Assembly (NCBI GenBank): GCA_947476695.1
Contig: CANJRD010000001.1
Location: 496,001 to 560,000 of the forward strand
Source: Rhodospirillaceae bacterium
Lineage (GTDB): Bacteria > Pseudomonadota > Alphaproteobacteria > Rhodospirillales > Rhodospirillaceae
Reading direction: 5' to 3'
DNA: 64,000 bases
In this document: positions 9,558 to 20,025 of the stretch, piece by piece
Layout of the letters: every line of letters begins with the position of its first letter
Position numbering within the stretch: position 1 is the stretch's first letter
Translations under genes and position numbers: made by a program
Notes under the pieces: generated by a model
Seen by the model: only the letters and a program-made list of their open reading frames with translations
Told to the model about the DNA's origin: nothing
Database searches by the model: none

Positions 9558-10390
9558 TACGTGGGAATGTCTTCGGCGTGACGTTGATTATAGTGCTGCA
9601 CGATGGTGGCAGCGGTCTCTTCGATCGAACGGCGCGTGACGTCGATGACCGGCCAGCGATGCTTGACGAACAGACGGCGGGAGTCCGCCACCTCCTCACG
9701 CACTTTGTCGACGTCGGCGTAATCGACCGAGCGGTCCTCATTCATGATCCGGAGGCGGCTCTGGCGGATGTCGGACAGGCTGCGCGGTTCGCGCGTCAGC
9801 CCGACGAACAGCGGCTTGGGCGCGACGAACAGGTCTTCCGGCATCGTCATATGGGGCACCAACGGAATGTTGCCGACCTTGAAGCCGCGGTTGGCGAGAT
9901 ACATGCAGGTCGGCGTTTTCGACGTGCGCGACACGCCGACCAGGATAATGTCCGCCTCGCGCATGGTATCGAGGGACTGCCCGTCGTCATGCTGCATGGT
10001 GAAATGCATCGCATCGATACGCTGGAAATATTCCTCGTCGAGGACGTGCTGGCGGCCGATCTCGGAACCGGCGGTGCGATTGAAGAAGCCATTCAGTGCG
10101 CCCATCACCGGATCGAGCGCCGAGACATAAGGGATCTTCAGTTCACGGCAGGCCTGTTCCAGCGTTTGCCGGATCTTTAGATCGAGCAGCGTGAAAATCA
10201 CGAGGCCGGGTGCGGTTTTCAGACCCTCGATCACGCGCGTCATCTGGCCGGGCGTGCGCACCAGCCACCAGAAATGCTCGGTCACTTCGATCGCGTCGTA
10301 CTGCACCAAGCAGGCCCGCGCGATGTTGGTCACGGTCTCGCCGGACGAGTCGGAGACGAGGTGGAGATTGAAGGTGCCGTTTTTGATCAT
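9557..10390 (-). CDS. Pyruvate, phosphate dikinase regulatory protein (bifunctional kinase/phosphorylase, DUF299)
   Basis: 277 residues from ATG 10388-10390 (MIKNGTFNLHLVSDSSGETV); the frame is open further upstream, but family homology begins here. SDSSGETV and the P-loop-like GVSRTSKTP are the family signatures. It switches PPDK or PEP synthase by ADP-dependent threonine phosphorylation and phosphate-dependent dephosphorylation. In Caulobacter and many relatives this is the first gene left of the chromosomal origin, transcribed away from it as here. Confidence 0.94.
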   Translation of the reverse strand: MIKNGTFNLHLVSDSSGETVTNIARACLVQYDAIEVTEHFWWLVRTPGQMTRVIEGLKTAPGLVIFTLLDLKIRQTLEQACRELKIPYVSALDPVMGALNGFFNRTAGSEIGRQHVLDEEYFQRIDAMHFTMQHDDGQSLDTMREADIILVGVSRTSKTPTCMYLANRGFKVGNIPLVPHMTMPEDLFVAPKPLFVGLTREPRSLSDIRQSRLRIMNEDRSVDYADVDKVREEVADSRRLFVKHRWPVIDVTRRSIEETAATIVQHYNQRHAEDIPT

Positions 10391-10658
10391 CTGGGGTGGC
10401 GTTGGCCGGACTTTTGTCGTCTGGAATGGGATGGGGATAACATCGTGGTTAGGGGCATAACTCAAGGCATCGCGTGAGGCCCACCACTTTAGACCCCACT
10501 GAGGGTCATAGCGTCCCGGGCTTGTTAGCCCTGTGAGTCCGACGGAACCGTGAGCGGGAGTCAGGCTGCCACGCCGGGTCTGTCCCCGACGTTTTCCAGC
10601 CTATTCAGGTAAGCATTGAGGTCTGAAATCAGCGGGTCTTTCCCCGCTTTCCACCGGG

Positions 10659-10667
10659 TTTTCCACA
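10659..10667 (+). promoter_or_regulatory. DnaA-box-like site TTTTCCACA
   Basis: One mismatch from the consensus TTATCCACA (T for A at position 3, within the tolerated TTWTNCACA). It lies in the gene-free region between the PPDK-regulator gene and rho, where an alphaproteobacterial origin is expected. Confidence 0.45.
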
Positions 10668-10844
10668 CCGGTTTTCAAACTGCCAAATGATCATCACGCC
10701 GATGGGATAAATCGCCCCTGAGGGGGAATCCCCGGCACGCACAGGCACAACCTCTAACACTACCCAAAACGATCCCTTTTCTATTTTGTTCTTAGGACGG
10801 GGGAAAAACACCGGGTTCGACGGCCTTGCCTTCATGTCTCGCCA

Positions 10845-10873
10845 TTGACTTGGGATAAGCGCTCAGGTATCGA
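10845..10873 (+). promoter_or_regulatory. Candidate sigma-70-type promoter for rho
   Basis: TTGACT at 10845-10850 and TATCGA at 10868-10873 are separated by 17 bases. This would give a leader of about 150 bases before the rho ATG, in line with long autoregulated rho leaders in other bacteria. Judged by eye only. Confidence 0.4.
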
Positions 10874-11031
10874 TTTTGTGTCCACTCGGGCAGTCGTCCC
10901 GAGCCGCCGATCATCTCGGCCCTAAGTTCCCCCCTGACTGAGTCCAGCGCGGCCCTTTTCCGTCGCCTGTCTTGTCTGAACATCTCTCGTCCTAACACCC
11001 TCCATCCGCCCATCGACCGTCTAGGTTCGCC

Positions 11032-12294
11032 ATGCACCTCAAGGAACTAAAGCTCAAGAAACCCGCGGAGCTTCTCGCTTTTGCCGAGGAATTCGGCATC
11101 GAGAACGCCTCTAATCTGCGCCGTCAGGATCTGATGTTCGCCATCCTTAAGATATTGGCGGATAAGGATACTTCGATCGACGGGGATGGCGTTCTGGAGA
11201 TCCTTCAGGACGGTTTCGGGTTCCTGCGCTCAGCTGAAGCCAATTATCTTCCGGGTCCCGACGACATCTATGTGAGCCCCAGCCAGGTCCGCCGTTTCGG
11301 CCTGCGCACCGGCGACACCGTCGAGGGTCAGATCCGCGGGCCGAAGGACGGGGAGCGGTATTTCGCTCTCGTGAAGGTCGACCGGGTCAATTTCGAGGAT
11401 CCCGACGCGGTTCGCCATCGCATTAATTTCGACAACCTGACGCCGCTCTACCCCGACCAGAAGCTGTCGATGGAAGTGGAGCCGAAGGATACCAAGAACA
11501 GGGATCTTACCGGCCGCGTGATCGAACTGGTCTCGCCCCTGGGCAAAGGTCAGCGCGCGCTGATCACCGCCCAGCCGCGGACCGGCAAGACGATCATGCT
11601 GCAGAGCATCGCCAACGCGATCGCCGCGAACCATCCGGAAGTCTATCTGATCGTTCTGTTGATCGATGAACGGCCGGAAGAAGTCACCGACATGGACCGT
11701 ACGGTGAAGGGCGAAGTCGTCAGCTCGACCTTCGACGAGCCGGCTTCGCGTCACGTACAAGTCGCCGAAATGGTGATCGAAAAGGCCAAGCGCCTGGTCG
11801 AACACAAGCGCGACGTGGTCATCCTGCTGGACTCCATCACCCGTCTCGCGCGCGCCTACAACACCGTTGTGCCGTCCTCGGGCAAAGTGCTCACCGGCGG
11901 TGTCGATGCCAATGCGCTGCAGCGTCCGAAGCGCTTCTTCGGTGCGGCGCGTAACATCGAAGAAGGCGGTTCGCTGACCATCATCGCCACGGCGCTGATC
12001 GATACCGGCAGCCGCATGGACGAAGTCATCTTCGAAGAATTCAAAGGTACCGGTAACTCGGAAATCGTCCTCGACCGCAAGCTCGCCGACAAGCGCGTCT
12101 TCCCGTCCATCGACATCACGAAGTCCGGTACGCGTAAGGAAGAACTGCTCGTTGGCCAGGCCAACCTGTCGAAGATGTGGGTGCTGCGCCGCATCCTCGA
12201 TCCGATGGGCATCCAGGACGGCATGGAATTCCTGCTCGATAAGCTGCGCGATTCGAAGAACAACAACGAATTCTTCGATCGGATGAACAAGTAG
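11032..12294 (+). CDS. rho: Transcription termination factor Rho
   Basis: 420 residues, the usual length. The N-terminal Rho domain ([20 protein letters not shown]) is followed by the cold-shock RNA-binding domain ([20 protein letters not shown]), then the RecA-like motor with Walker A AQPRTGKT, Walker B region [16 protein letters not shown] and [12 protein letters not shown]. Hexameric helicase that loads on C-rich RNA and ends transcription. The ATG at 11032 opens directly with the conserved MHLKELK. It takes the place next to the origin where hemE often intervenes. Confidence 0.98.
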   Translation: MHLKELKLKKPAELLAFAEEFGIENASNLRRQDLMFAILKILADKDTSIDGDGVLEILQDGFGFLRSAEANYLPGPDDIYVSPSQVRRFGLRTGDTVEGQIRGPKDGERYFALVKVDRVNFEDPDAVRHRINFDNLTPLYPDQKLSMEVEPKDTKNRDLTGRVIELVSPLGKGQRALITAQPRTGKTIMLQSIANAIAANHPEVYLIVLLIDERPEEVTDMDRTVKGEVVSSTFDEPASRHVQVAEMVIEKAKRLVEHKRDVVILLDSITRLARAYNTVVPSSGKVLTGGVDANALQRPKRFFGAARNIEEGGSLTIIATALIDTGSRMDEVIFEEFKGTGNSEIVLDRKLADKRVFPSIDITKSGTRKEELLVGQANLSKMWVLRRILDPMGIQDGMEFLLDKLRDSKNNNEFFDRMNK

Positions 12295-12316
12295 GGGCCT
12301 ACGGTCCCGTAGGCCC
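12295..12316 (+). terminator. Stem-loop directly after rho
   Basis: GGGCCTACGG and CCGTAGGCCC form a perfect 10-bp stem starting at the base after the rho stop; a second stem (CCCGCAA/TTGCGGG) overlaps its 3' side. No T-run follows, so it may protect the mRNA end or assist Rho rather than act as an intrinsic terminator. Confidence 0.5.
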
Positions 12317-12471
12317 GCAACCTTTGCGGGCCTTACGTGAGATTGTGGCAATCTTGCCCCAAAATCACCCCTTGCTGCTCATAGTCCGGCCGCACGGCGA
12401 CCATCCCCAAAGGCGATATTCCTCCTCGTAGATTGTTTGACCCAGCCGGGTCGTTCGCGAGGAGGTTAGCC

Positions 12472-12804
12472 ATGAAGACTTCGAATTTTGTCGGTGCGGT
12501 GATGGCGGTGGCCATTGTTGGCGGCGGCGCGCTTGCGTTCGCCAAGAGCAGCGAAAACCAAATGGCCAGCGCCCGTGAAGCTGTTTGCGTCAACAAGACC
12601 CTGAATGCGACCGAGCAGAATAGCTGTCGCACCCAGATGAAGGACGCGAAGAGCGAAGTCGCCAAGCAGCAGATCGCCACCCGCTTCCAGAGCAAGATCG
12701 ATATCCGCGATGCCACCGACTATGGCAGCGGCGCGAAGTCGAGCTCGGGCGGTATGAGCACGCCGGCGACGCCAGCCACGACGGACACCCCGCCGGCTAA
12801 GTAA
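12472..12804 (+). CDS. Small secreted protein of unknown function
   Basis: 110 residues. The ATG is preceded by a strong ribosome site (GGAGG, 12461-12465). A signal peptide (VGAVMAVAIVGGGALAFA) is followed by a mature part with two cysteines (AVCVNK and NSCRTQ), which could form a disulfide, and a low-complexity Ser/Thr/Pro/Ala tail. No named domain recognised. Predicted periplasmic. It stands alone between rho and a convergent quinone oxidoreductase. Confidence 0.72.
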   Translation: MKTSNFVGAVMAVAIVGGGALAFAKSSENQMASAREAVCVNKTLNATEQNSCRTQMKDAKSEVAKQQIATRFQSKIDIRDATDYGSGAKSSSGGMSTPATPATTDTPPAK

Positions 12805-12826
12805 GAGCGGCGTGATCCGAGATCGA

Positions 12827-12855
12827 ACGGGCCAGCATCGCTGCTGGCCCGTTTT
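12827..12855 (+). terminator. Intrinsic terminator shared by two convergent genes
   Basis: ACGGGCCAGCA, loop TCGC, TGCTGGCCCGT: an 11-bp perfect stem followed by TTTT. It lies between the small secreted protein (+) and the quinone oxidoreductase (-) and could serve both directions, though the T-run favours the plus strand. Confidence 0.75.
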
Positions 12856-12871
12856 GATTCAGGCGTGGTGA

Positions 12872-13846
12872 TTAAGCGATCAGGATCGTTGAGCCGGTAG
12901 TGCCGCGGCCTTCGAGGGCGCGATGGGCGTCGGCGGCGGCCGCGAGCGGGAAGCTCTGGCCGACGTCGACCTTGATCGAACCGTTGCCCACGGCGGCGAA
13001 GAGTTCTTCGCTGGCCTGGACCAGTTCCGGACGCGTGCCGACGTAGTCACCGAGACGCGGGCGCGTAAGGAACACCGAACCCTTCGCCGCGAGCATCGAG
13101 GTTTCGAACGCCGGCGCCGGACCGGAAGCATTGCCGAACGAGCACATCAGACCGCGCGGGCTCAAGCAATCCATCGAGCCGAGGAATGTATCCTTGCCGA
13201 CGCCGTCGTACACGACGCGCACGCCCTTGCCGTTCGTGATCTCCTTCACGCGCTTTACGAAGTCTTCCTTGCGGTACTGGATGACGTGCTCGCAGCCCGC
13301 GTTCTTGGCCAGCGCGATCTTCTCATCCGTCCCGACGGTGCCGATCACGGTTGCACCCAAGGCTTTCGCCCACTGACAGAAGATCAGGCCGACGCCGCCG
13401 GCAGCGGCGTGAAACAGCACGGTCTCGCCGGCTTGCAGCTTGTGGATCGCGCGCAGGAGGTACCAGACGGTGTAGCCGCGCAGCATCATGCCCGCGACCT
13501 GGTCGTCCTTCAGGCCCTTGGGCACGGCGACAACGCTGGCGGCCGGCATCACGCGTTCTTCCGTATACGCGCCGATCGGGCCGTTGCCGTAAGCGACACG
13601 GTCGCCGACCTTCACATCGGTGACGCCGCTGCCGATATCGGTGACGGTGCCGACGGCTTCGAGGCCCGGCGAGAACGGACGCGGCACCGGATAGAGACCG
13701 CTGCGGTGATAGGTGTCGATGAAGTTCACGCCGATGGCGCTTTGCTTCAGACGGATCTCGCCGGCGCTGGGGGCGCCCACATTCACATCCGCCAGCTTGA
13801 GGACGTCGGGGCCGCCAGTCTCTGTAATGACGATCGCTTTGGTCAC
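12872..13846 (-). CDS. NADPH:quinone oxidoreductase (zeta-crystallin-like MDR)
   Basis: 324 residues. Zinc-free medium-chain reductase: N-terminal GroES-like fold (KQSAIGVNFIDTYHRSGLYP, SPGLEAVGTV) and C-terminal Rossmann fold (VLFHAAAGGVGLIFCQWAKA). Probably reduces quinones with NADPH. The start is GTG at 13844-13846 behind GGAGAAAAAGCG, and it overlaps the ogt stop as GTGA. An open frame runs much further upstream in antisense to ogt, but homology begins at this GTG. Confidence 0.92.
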   Translation of the reverse strand: MTKAIVITETGGPDVLKLADVNVGAPSAGEIRLKQSAIGVNFIDTYHRSGLYPVPRPFSPGLEAVGTVTDIGSGVTDVKVGDRVAYGNGPIGAYTEERVMPAASVVAVPKGLKDDQVAGMMLRGYTVWYLLRAIHKLQAGETVLFHAAAGGVGLIFCQWAKALGATVIGTVGTDEKIALAKNAGCEHVIQYRKEDFVKRVKEITNGKGVRVVYDGVGKDTFLGSMDCLSPRGLMCSFGNASGPAPAFETSMLAAKGSVFLTRPRLGDYVGTRPELVQASEELFAAVGNGSIKVDVGQSFPLAAAADAHRALEGRGTTGSTILIA

Positions 13847-14319
13847 CGCTTTTTCTCCGTGAAAAGGGACGCGGGGAGCGCGCCCTCGAGCTGCAACAAG
13901 GCGGTCTTTGTATCTAAACCGCCGGAACCAGAATAGCCGCCGAGCTTGCCGCCGGCGCCGAGCACACGGTGGCAGGGGATCAGGATCGGCAAGGGATTGC
14001 GACCGCAAGCCGTGCCGACTGCTTGCGCACTGGCGTCGAGTTTCTTGGCCAGCGCGCCGTAGGTCTCCGTCCGGCCCTGGGGAATTTTGGACATCAACCG
14101 CCAGACGGCGCGTTGGAATTCCGTGCCTGCGGGATCGAGCGGCAATTTGAACTTGGTCAGCTTGCCATCGAAATAGTCGTCGAGCTGGCGCTTGGCTTCG
14201 ACCAGCAGGGGCGTCTTGGTTTGCTGGCTGCCCCATCCCCAGTCGACCGCGACGATCTTGTCGTCCTCGGCGCTGATGGTGAGATCGCCCACCGGCGAAT
14301 GCATTGAGAGCTGCGGCAT
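13843..14319 (-). CDS. ogt: Methylated-DNA--protein-cysteine methyltransferase
   Basis: 158 residues. Suicide repair protein that removes O6-alkyl groups from guanine. The acceptor Cys116 lies in IPCHRVLG, and the DNA-binding segment FQRAVWRLMSKIPQGRTETY precedes it. No Ada-type regulatory domain is present, so it is the short Ogt form. It is translationally coupled to the quinone oxidoreductase downstream and begins 9 bases after the thioredoxin-domain gene. Confidence 0.94.
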   Translation of the reverse strand: MPQLSMHSPVGDLTISAEDDKIVAVDWGWGSQQTKTPLLVEAKRQLDDYFDGKLTKFKLPLDPAGTEFQRAVWRLMSKIPQGRTETYGALAKKLDASAQAVGTACGRNPLPILIPCHRVLGAGGKLGGYSGSGGLDTKTALLQLEGALPASLFTEKKR

Positions 14320-14328
14320 GGGTCCGCT

Positions 14329-16356
<2,028 letters not shown>

Positions 16357-16430
16357 GAAGCGCCGTGGACAGGAGGATGCGGGCCAACCTAACTTAGGTC
16401 GATGCTGTAAGTCTTGCCTGGGAGCGGACG

Positions 16431-16673
16431 ATGAAGGTCACCGTCGATATCGATTGCACGCCAGAGGAAGCCCGCCGGTTCCTCGGATTGCCTGACGTTG
16501 CGCCCTTGCAAGAAGCCATGATGGCGCAGATGAAAGCGCAAATGGAGAAGGCGGCGACGGCGATGGATCCGGAGTCTTTCATGAAGACTCTCTTCCCCAA
16601 TGTTGAAGGCGGCCTCGCCGGCATGCAGAAAGCCTTCTGGAATCAATTCACCAGCGGAACCGGCAAACCCTGA
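16431..16673 (+). CDS. DUF6489 family small protein
   Basis: 80 residues, beginning [20 protein letters not shown]. It contains a Met/Gln/Ala-rich helix ([17 protein letters not shown]) and ends with a conserved Trp-Phe segment (KAFWNQFTS). Cytoplasmic; function unknown. It commonly sits before mnmE in alphaproteobacteria. Its TGA at 16671-16673 overlaps the inferred CTG start of mnmE. Confidence 0.85.
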   Translation: MKVTVDIDCTPEEARRFLGLPDVAPLQEAMMAQMKAQMEKAATAMDPESFMKTLFPNVEGGLAGMQKAFWNQFTSGTGKP

Positions 16674-17986
16674 GCGACGAGACGATCTTTGCACTGGCCT
16701 CCGCGCCGGGCCGTGGCGGCATCGCGGTTGTGCGCGTGTCGGGCGTCCTTGCACGCGAAGCGCTGACTCAACTTGGCGTCAATGTGCCTGCGCCGCGTTA
16801 TGCCGCGCGCGCGCATCTGATCGCGCCAAGCGGCGAAACGCTGGACGATGGGCTCGCGCTGTTTTTCCCCGGCCCGGCGAGTTTCACCGGCGAGGATGTG
16901 GTGGAACTGCATCTTCACGGTGGCCGCGCGATTGTCTCGTCCGTGCTCGATGTGCTCGGCGCCTTCGAAGGCTTTCGTCTTGCCGAGCCTGGTGAGTTCT
17001 CGAAGCGCGCGTTTATCAACGGCAAGCTCGATCTGACGCAGGCCGAAGCCATCGCCGACGCGGTCGATGCGGAGACGCGGGCGCAAGCGCGCCAGGCGTT
17101 GCGGCAGATGGGCGGTGCGTTGAGCGAGCTTTACGACAATTGGCGCCTGCGCCTTGTGCATGCGCTGGCGCATCTCGAAGCGGTGATCGATTTTCCCGAC
17201 GAGGATCTGCCGCCGGATGTGCTCAACAAGATCTGGCCAGAGGTCGAATCCCTGCGCGGCGAGATCGTGGCGCATCTGTCCGACAACGGACGCGGCGAAA
17301 GAATCCGTGATGGCCTGCGGGTCGCCATCGTCGGCCCGCCCAATGCCGGCAAATCGAGTTTGCTGAACTGGCTTGCGCGTCGCGACGCGGCCATCGTCTC
17401 CGCCGAGCCGGGCACGACGCGCGACGTGATCGAGGTGCATCTCGATCTTGGCGGCTTCGCCGTGACGGTCATCGACACCGCCGGCGTGCGCGCGACCGAG
17501 AACGCCATCGAACGCGAGGGCGTGCGCCGCGCCCAGATGGAGGCCCGCGACGCGGATCTGAAGATCATCCTGCTCGATGCGACCACAGGCGAAATTCCGG
17601 GCGAACTCAAAGCCTTGATCGATGACAACGCGATAGTCGTCGCCAACAAGAGCGATGCCCTCACCCTGGAGACGCGCATCATCCCGGCGCATCACTTCGT
17701 CTCGGTCAAAACCGGGGCGGCGCTCGAGCATCTGATGGACGAGCTCAAAGCCCAGGTCGCCCAGCGGCTCGACGTCGACGGCCTAGCCCCGCTGACCCGA
17801 CCACGCCACCGGCGTGGACTCGCTGACTGCGCCGCGAGCCTGACCACAGCCATGATGCAATCGGCCCCGGAACTCGCGGCCGAGGAACTGCGCCTCGCCG
17901 CCCGCGCGCTCGGCCGCCTCACCGGCCGGGTCGAAGTCGACGAAATCCTCGACGTCGTCTTCCGCGACTTCTGCATCGGGAAGTGA
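16670..17986 (+). CDS. mnmE: tRNA modification GTPase MnmE, apparent CTG start
   Basis: 438 residues when started at CTG 16670. Together with MnmG it makes the cmnm5 group on wobble uridine of tRNA. The conserved N-terminus ([20 protein letters not shown]) lies before the first ATG, GTG or TTG of the frame (GTG 16730). The frame is closed by TGA at 16604-16606 and offers no standard start between, so CTG overlapping the previous stop (CTGA) is the best start. The G domain shows GPPNAGKSS, GTTRD, DTAG and NKSD; the C-terminal CIGK carries the conserved cysteine. Confidence 0.93.
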   Translation: MSDETIFALASAPGRGGIAVVRVSGVLAREALTQLGVNVPAPRYAARAHLIAPSGETLDDGLALFFPGPASFTGEDVVELHLHGGRAIVSSVLDVLGAFEGFRLAEPGEFSKRAFINGKLDLTQAEAIADAVDAETRAQARQALRQMGGALSELYDNWRLRLVHALAHLEAVIDFPDEDLPPDVLNKIWPEVESLRGEIVAHLSDNGRGERIRDGLRVAIVGPPNAGKSSLLNWLARRDAAIVSAEPGTTRDVIEVHLDLGGFAVTVIDTAGVRATENAIEREGVRRAQMEARDADLKIILLDATTGEIPGELKALIDDNAIVVANKSDALTLETRIIPAHHFVSVKTGAALEHLMDELKAQVAQRLDVDGLAPLTRPRHRRGLADCAASLTTAMMQSAPELAAEELRLAARALGRLTGRVEVDEILDVVFRDFCIGK

Positions 17987-18024
17987 GCCCGCTGGACTTC
18001 GCTGGACGGTGGCGCGGGGTTAAG

Positions 18025-18033
18025 TTATCCACC
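18025..18033 (+). promoter_or_regulatory. DnaA-box-like site TTATCCACC before mnmG
   Basis: Eight of nine bases match TTATCCACA. It ends 5 bases before the mnmG ATG, so DnaA binding here would touch mnmG initiation or mark an origin-proximal DnaA site. A single isolated site. Confidence 0.45.
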
Positions 18034-18038
18034 GCCTC

Positions 18039-19946
18039 ATGTCCTCACAGACCTTCGATGTGATTGTCGTTGGCGGTGGTCACGCCGGCTGCGAAGCCGC
18101 AGCGGCTGCGGCGCGCTTTGGTGCGCGCACTCTGCTGCTGACCCACAAGCCCGAGACTATCGGGCAGATGTCCTGCAATCCGGCCATCGGCGGATTGGCC
18201 AAGGGGCATCTGGTCCGTGAGATCGATGCCCTCGACGGCGTCATGGGCCGAGCGACGGACCGGGCCGGAATCCAATTCCGGCTTCTGAACCGCTCCAAGG
18301 GTCCGGCGGTTCGCGGACCCCGGGCGCAGGCCGACCGTCGCTTATATAGAGAGGCGGTCCAGGCGATCCTGGCGGAGCAGCCGAACCTGACGATCCAGGG
18401 CGGCGCGGTGGAAGACCTGATCTTCTCGGAAGACCGCACTTCTATATGTGGCGCCGTCTTGGCGACCGGCGAGGAAATTCGCGCCGGCGCGGTGGTCCTG
18501 ACCACCGGCACTTTCCTCAACGGCTTGATTCATCGGGGCGAAGCGCGAATTCCGGCGGGCCGGGTTGGCGAAGCGCCGGCTTTGAAGCTTTCCGAGACCC
18601 TGAGCCAAATTGGCTTTGCGCTGGGCCGACTTAAGACCGGCACACCGCCCCGGCTCGATGGGCGCACCATCGATTGGGCCGGACTTGACCTGCAGCCTGG
18701 CGACGATCCGCCCGAGCCGTTCTCCTTCCTGACGGACAAGATCACGGTCGACCAAGTTCATTGCGGGGTGACGTCCACCACGCCTGAAGCCCATCGGCTG
18801 ATCCTGGAGAACAAGCACCGGGCGCCGATGTACAACGGCCAGATCCAGAGCCGGGGTCCGCGCTATTGCCCGTCCATCGAGGACAAGGTGGTGCGCTTCG
18901 CCGACCGCGAGCGGCATCAGATTTTCCTTGAGCCCGAAGGTCTTGACGACCCTACGGTGTACCCGAACGGCATCTCGACCTCGCTGCCGGAGGACGTCCA
19001 GCAGCAAATCCTGGCCTGCATCCCCGGGCTTGAACACGTCCGGATGATCCAAGCGGGCTACGCCATCGAGTACGACTTCGTCGATCCGCGCGAACTGCAC
19101 CCGACCCTGGAGACCAAGCGGGTCCAGGGTCTGTTCTTCGCCGGCCAGATCAACGGCACGACCGGATATGAGGAAGCCGGGGCCCAAGGTTTGCTTGCCG
19201 GTCTGAACGCGGGCCGCCGCGCGACGGGGACCGACGGCGTGGTCTTCGACCGGGCCGAGGCCTACCTCGGAGTCATGGTCGACGACCTGACCACGCTCGG
19301 AACCGTCGAGCCCTATCGGATGTTTACCTCACGGGCCGAATACCGCCTGCTGCTGCGCGCCGATAACGCCGACCAGCGCCTGACGGTTCGTGGCCAGGAA
19401 CTTGGCCTGGTGGGCCGGACTCGTACCGACCGCTTTGCCGCCAAGACGGCGGCATTGGCTCGGGGCCGCGAGATTCTGACCGCCCGTGCGCTGTCGCCGC
19501 CGCAGCTTCTGGCCCAGGGCTTGGGCGTCAACCAAGACGGTATCCGCCGGACGGCGCTCGATCTTTTGAGTCTCCCGGAAGCTTCGCCGGAGCGTCTGGC
19601 CCCCATTTTCCCGGAGATCGCGGGGCTGCCGGACTGGGTGATCGACCAGCTGCAGATCGACAGCCGCTACGCCGGCTACCTGGAGCGCCAGGACGCCGAG
19701 ATCCGCGCCTTCCGGCGCGACGAGAACCTGCGCCTGCCGGCCGACCTGAACTATGACGGGATCGGCGGGCTGTCGAACGAGGTCCGCCAGAAGCTGGCGA
19801 CCGCCCGGCCCGTCACCCTGGGTGCGGCATCCCGGATCCCGGGCGTGACCCCGGCGGCTCTGACGGCCTTGCTTCGCTACGTCCGCCGGACCGAGGATGT
19901 TTCACGTGAAACATCCCCCGCCGCGCCGACCGCTGAAGCCGTCTAG
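18039..19946 (+). CDS. mnmG: tRNA uridine-5-carboxymethylaminomethyl modification enzyme MnmG (GidA)
   Basis: 635 residues. FAD enzyme partnering MnmE. The N-terminus [20 protein letters not shown] is the FAD dinucleotide motif, and [20 protein letters not shown], the [14 protein letters not shown] segment and the C-terminal helical domain (ELNYDG-like [11 protein letters not shown]) all match the family. Near the 3' end the codons for DVSRETS contain a perfect parS site. Genes mnmE-mnmG-rsmG-parA-parB run together. Confidence 0.98.
   Translation: MSSQTFDVIVVGGGHAGCEAAAAAARFGARTLLLTHKPETIGQMSCNPAIGGLAKGHLVREIDALDGVMGRATDRAGIQFRLLNRSKGPAVRGPRAQADRRLYREAVQAILAEQPNLTIQGGAVEDLIFSEDRTSICGAVLATGEEIRAGAVVLTTGTFLNGLIHRGEARIPAGRVGEAPALKLSETLSQIGFALGRLKTGTPPRLDGRTIDWAGLDLQPGDDPPEPFSFLTDKITVDQVHCGVTSTTPEAHRLILENKHRAPMYNGQIQSRGPRYCPSIEDKVVRFADRERHQIFLEPEGLDDPTVYPNGISTSLPEDVQQQILACIPGLEHVRMIQAGYAIEYDFVDPRELHPTLETKRVQGLFFAGQINGTTGYEEAGAQGLLAGLNAGRRATGTDGVVFDRAEAYLGVMVDDLTTLGTVEPYRMFTSRAEYRLLLRADNADQRLTVRGQELGLVGRTRTDRFAAKTAALARGREILTARALSPPQLLAQGLGVNQDGIRRTALDLLSLPEASPERLAPIFPEIAGLPDWVIDQLQIDSRYAGYLERQDAEIRAFRRDENLRLPADLNYDGIGGLSNEVRQKLATARPVTLGAASRIPGVTPAALTALLRYVRRTEDVSRETSPAAPTAEAV
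19898..19913. promoter_or_regulatory. parS: parS centromere site 1
   Basis: Perfect 16-bp palindrome TGTTTCACGTGAAACA inside the 3' coding region of mnmG. ParB (gene at 21502) binds this sequence and spreads to form the segregation complex. Confidence 0.95.
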
Positions 19947-20025
19947 CCTCCGGCCTCGGCCTTCCGTAGAACGGTGCCCCGAGGTGCGGTCGCCGACCCA
20001 TCCCCGGCTCGTCCTCCCCAGCAGA

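Larger units (their letters stand above)
10391..11031. other. oriC: Candidate chromosomal replication origin (oriC) region and rho leader
   Basis: 641 bases without a credible gene between divergent PPDK-regulator and rho genes. In alphaproteobacteria studied so far oriC lies next to these genes, with hemE on the other side; hemE is absent here. The stretch holds a DnaA-box-like TTTTCCACA (10659-10667), a weaker CTTTCCACC just before it, three copies of GGGATAA (10434-10440, 10704-10710, 10852-10858; TTATCCC on the other strand), and an AT-rich patch around 10765-10795 that could unwind. The right third looks like the rho promoter and a C-rich leader. The origin call rests on gene order plus these weak sites, not on a consensus box cluster. 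Confidence 0.5.

Noticed and set aside
10629-10835. 68-codon minus-strand open frame within the candidate origin
   Set aside because: No ribosome site, no resemblance to known proteins, and it lies over the DnaA-like box and AT-rich patch.
12872-14236. Long leftward open frame that would fuse extra residues to the quinone oxidoreductase
   Set aside because: The upstream third is antisense-like, basic and Arg/Pro-rich, overlaps ogt in another frame, and the enzyme's homology begins at GTG 13846 behind a ribosome site.
19897-20025. N-terminal extension of RsmG from ATG 19897
   Set aside because: It would read mnmG codons out of frame, adds Pro/Arg-rich residues absent from the family, and the domain starts after 20060; kept only as an alternative.
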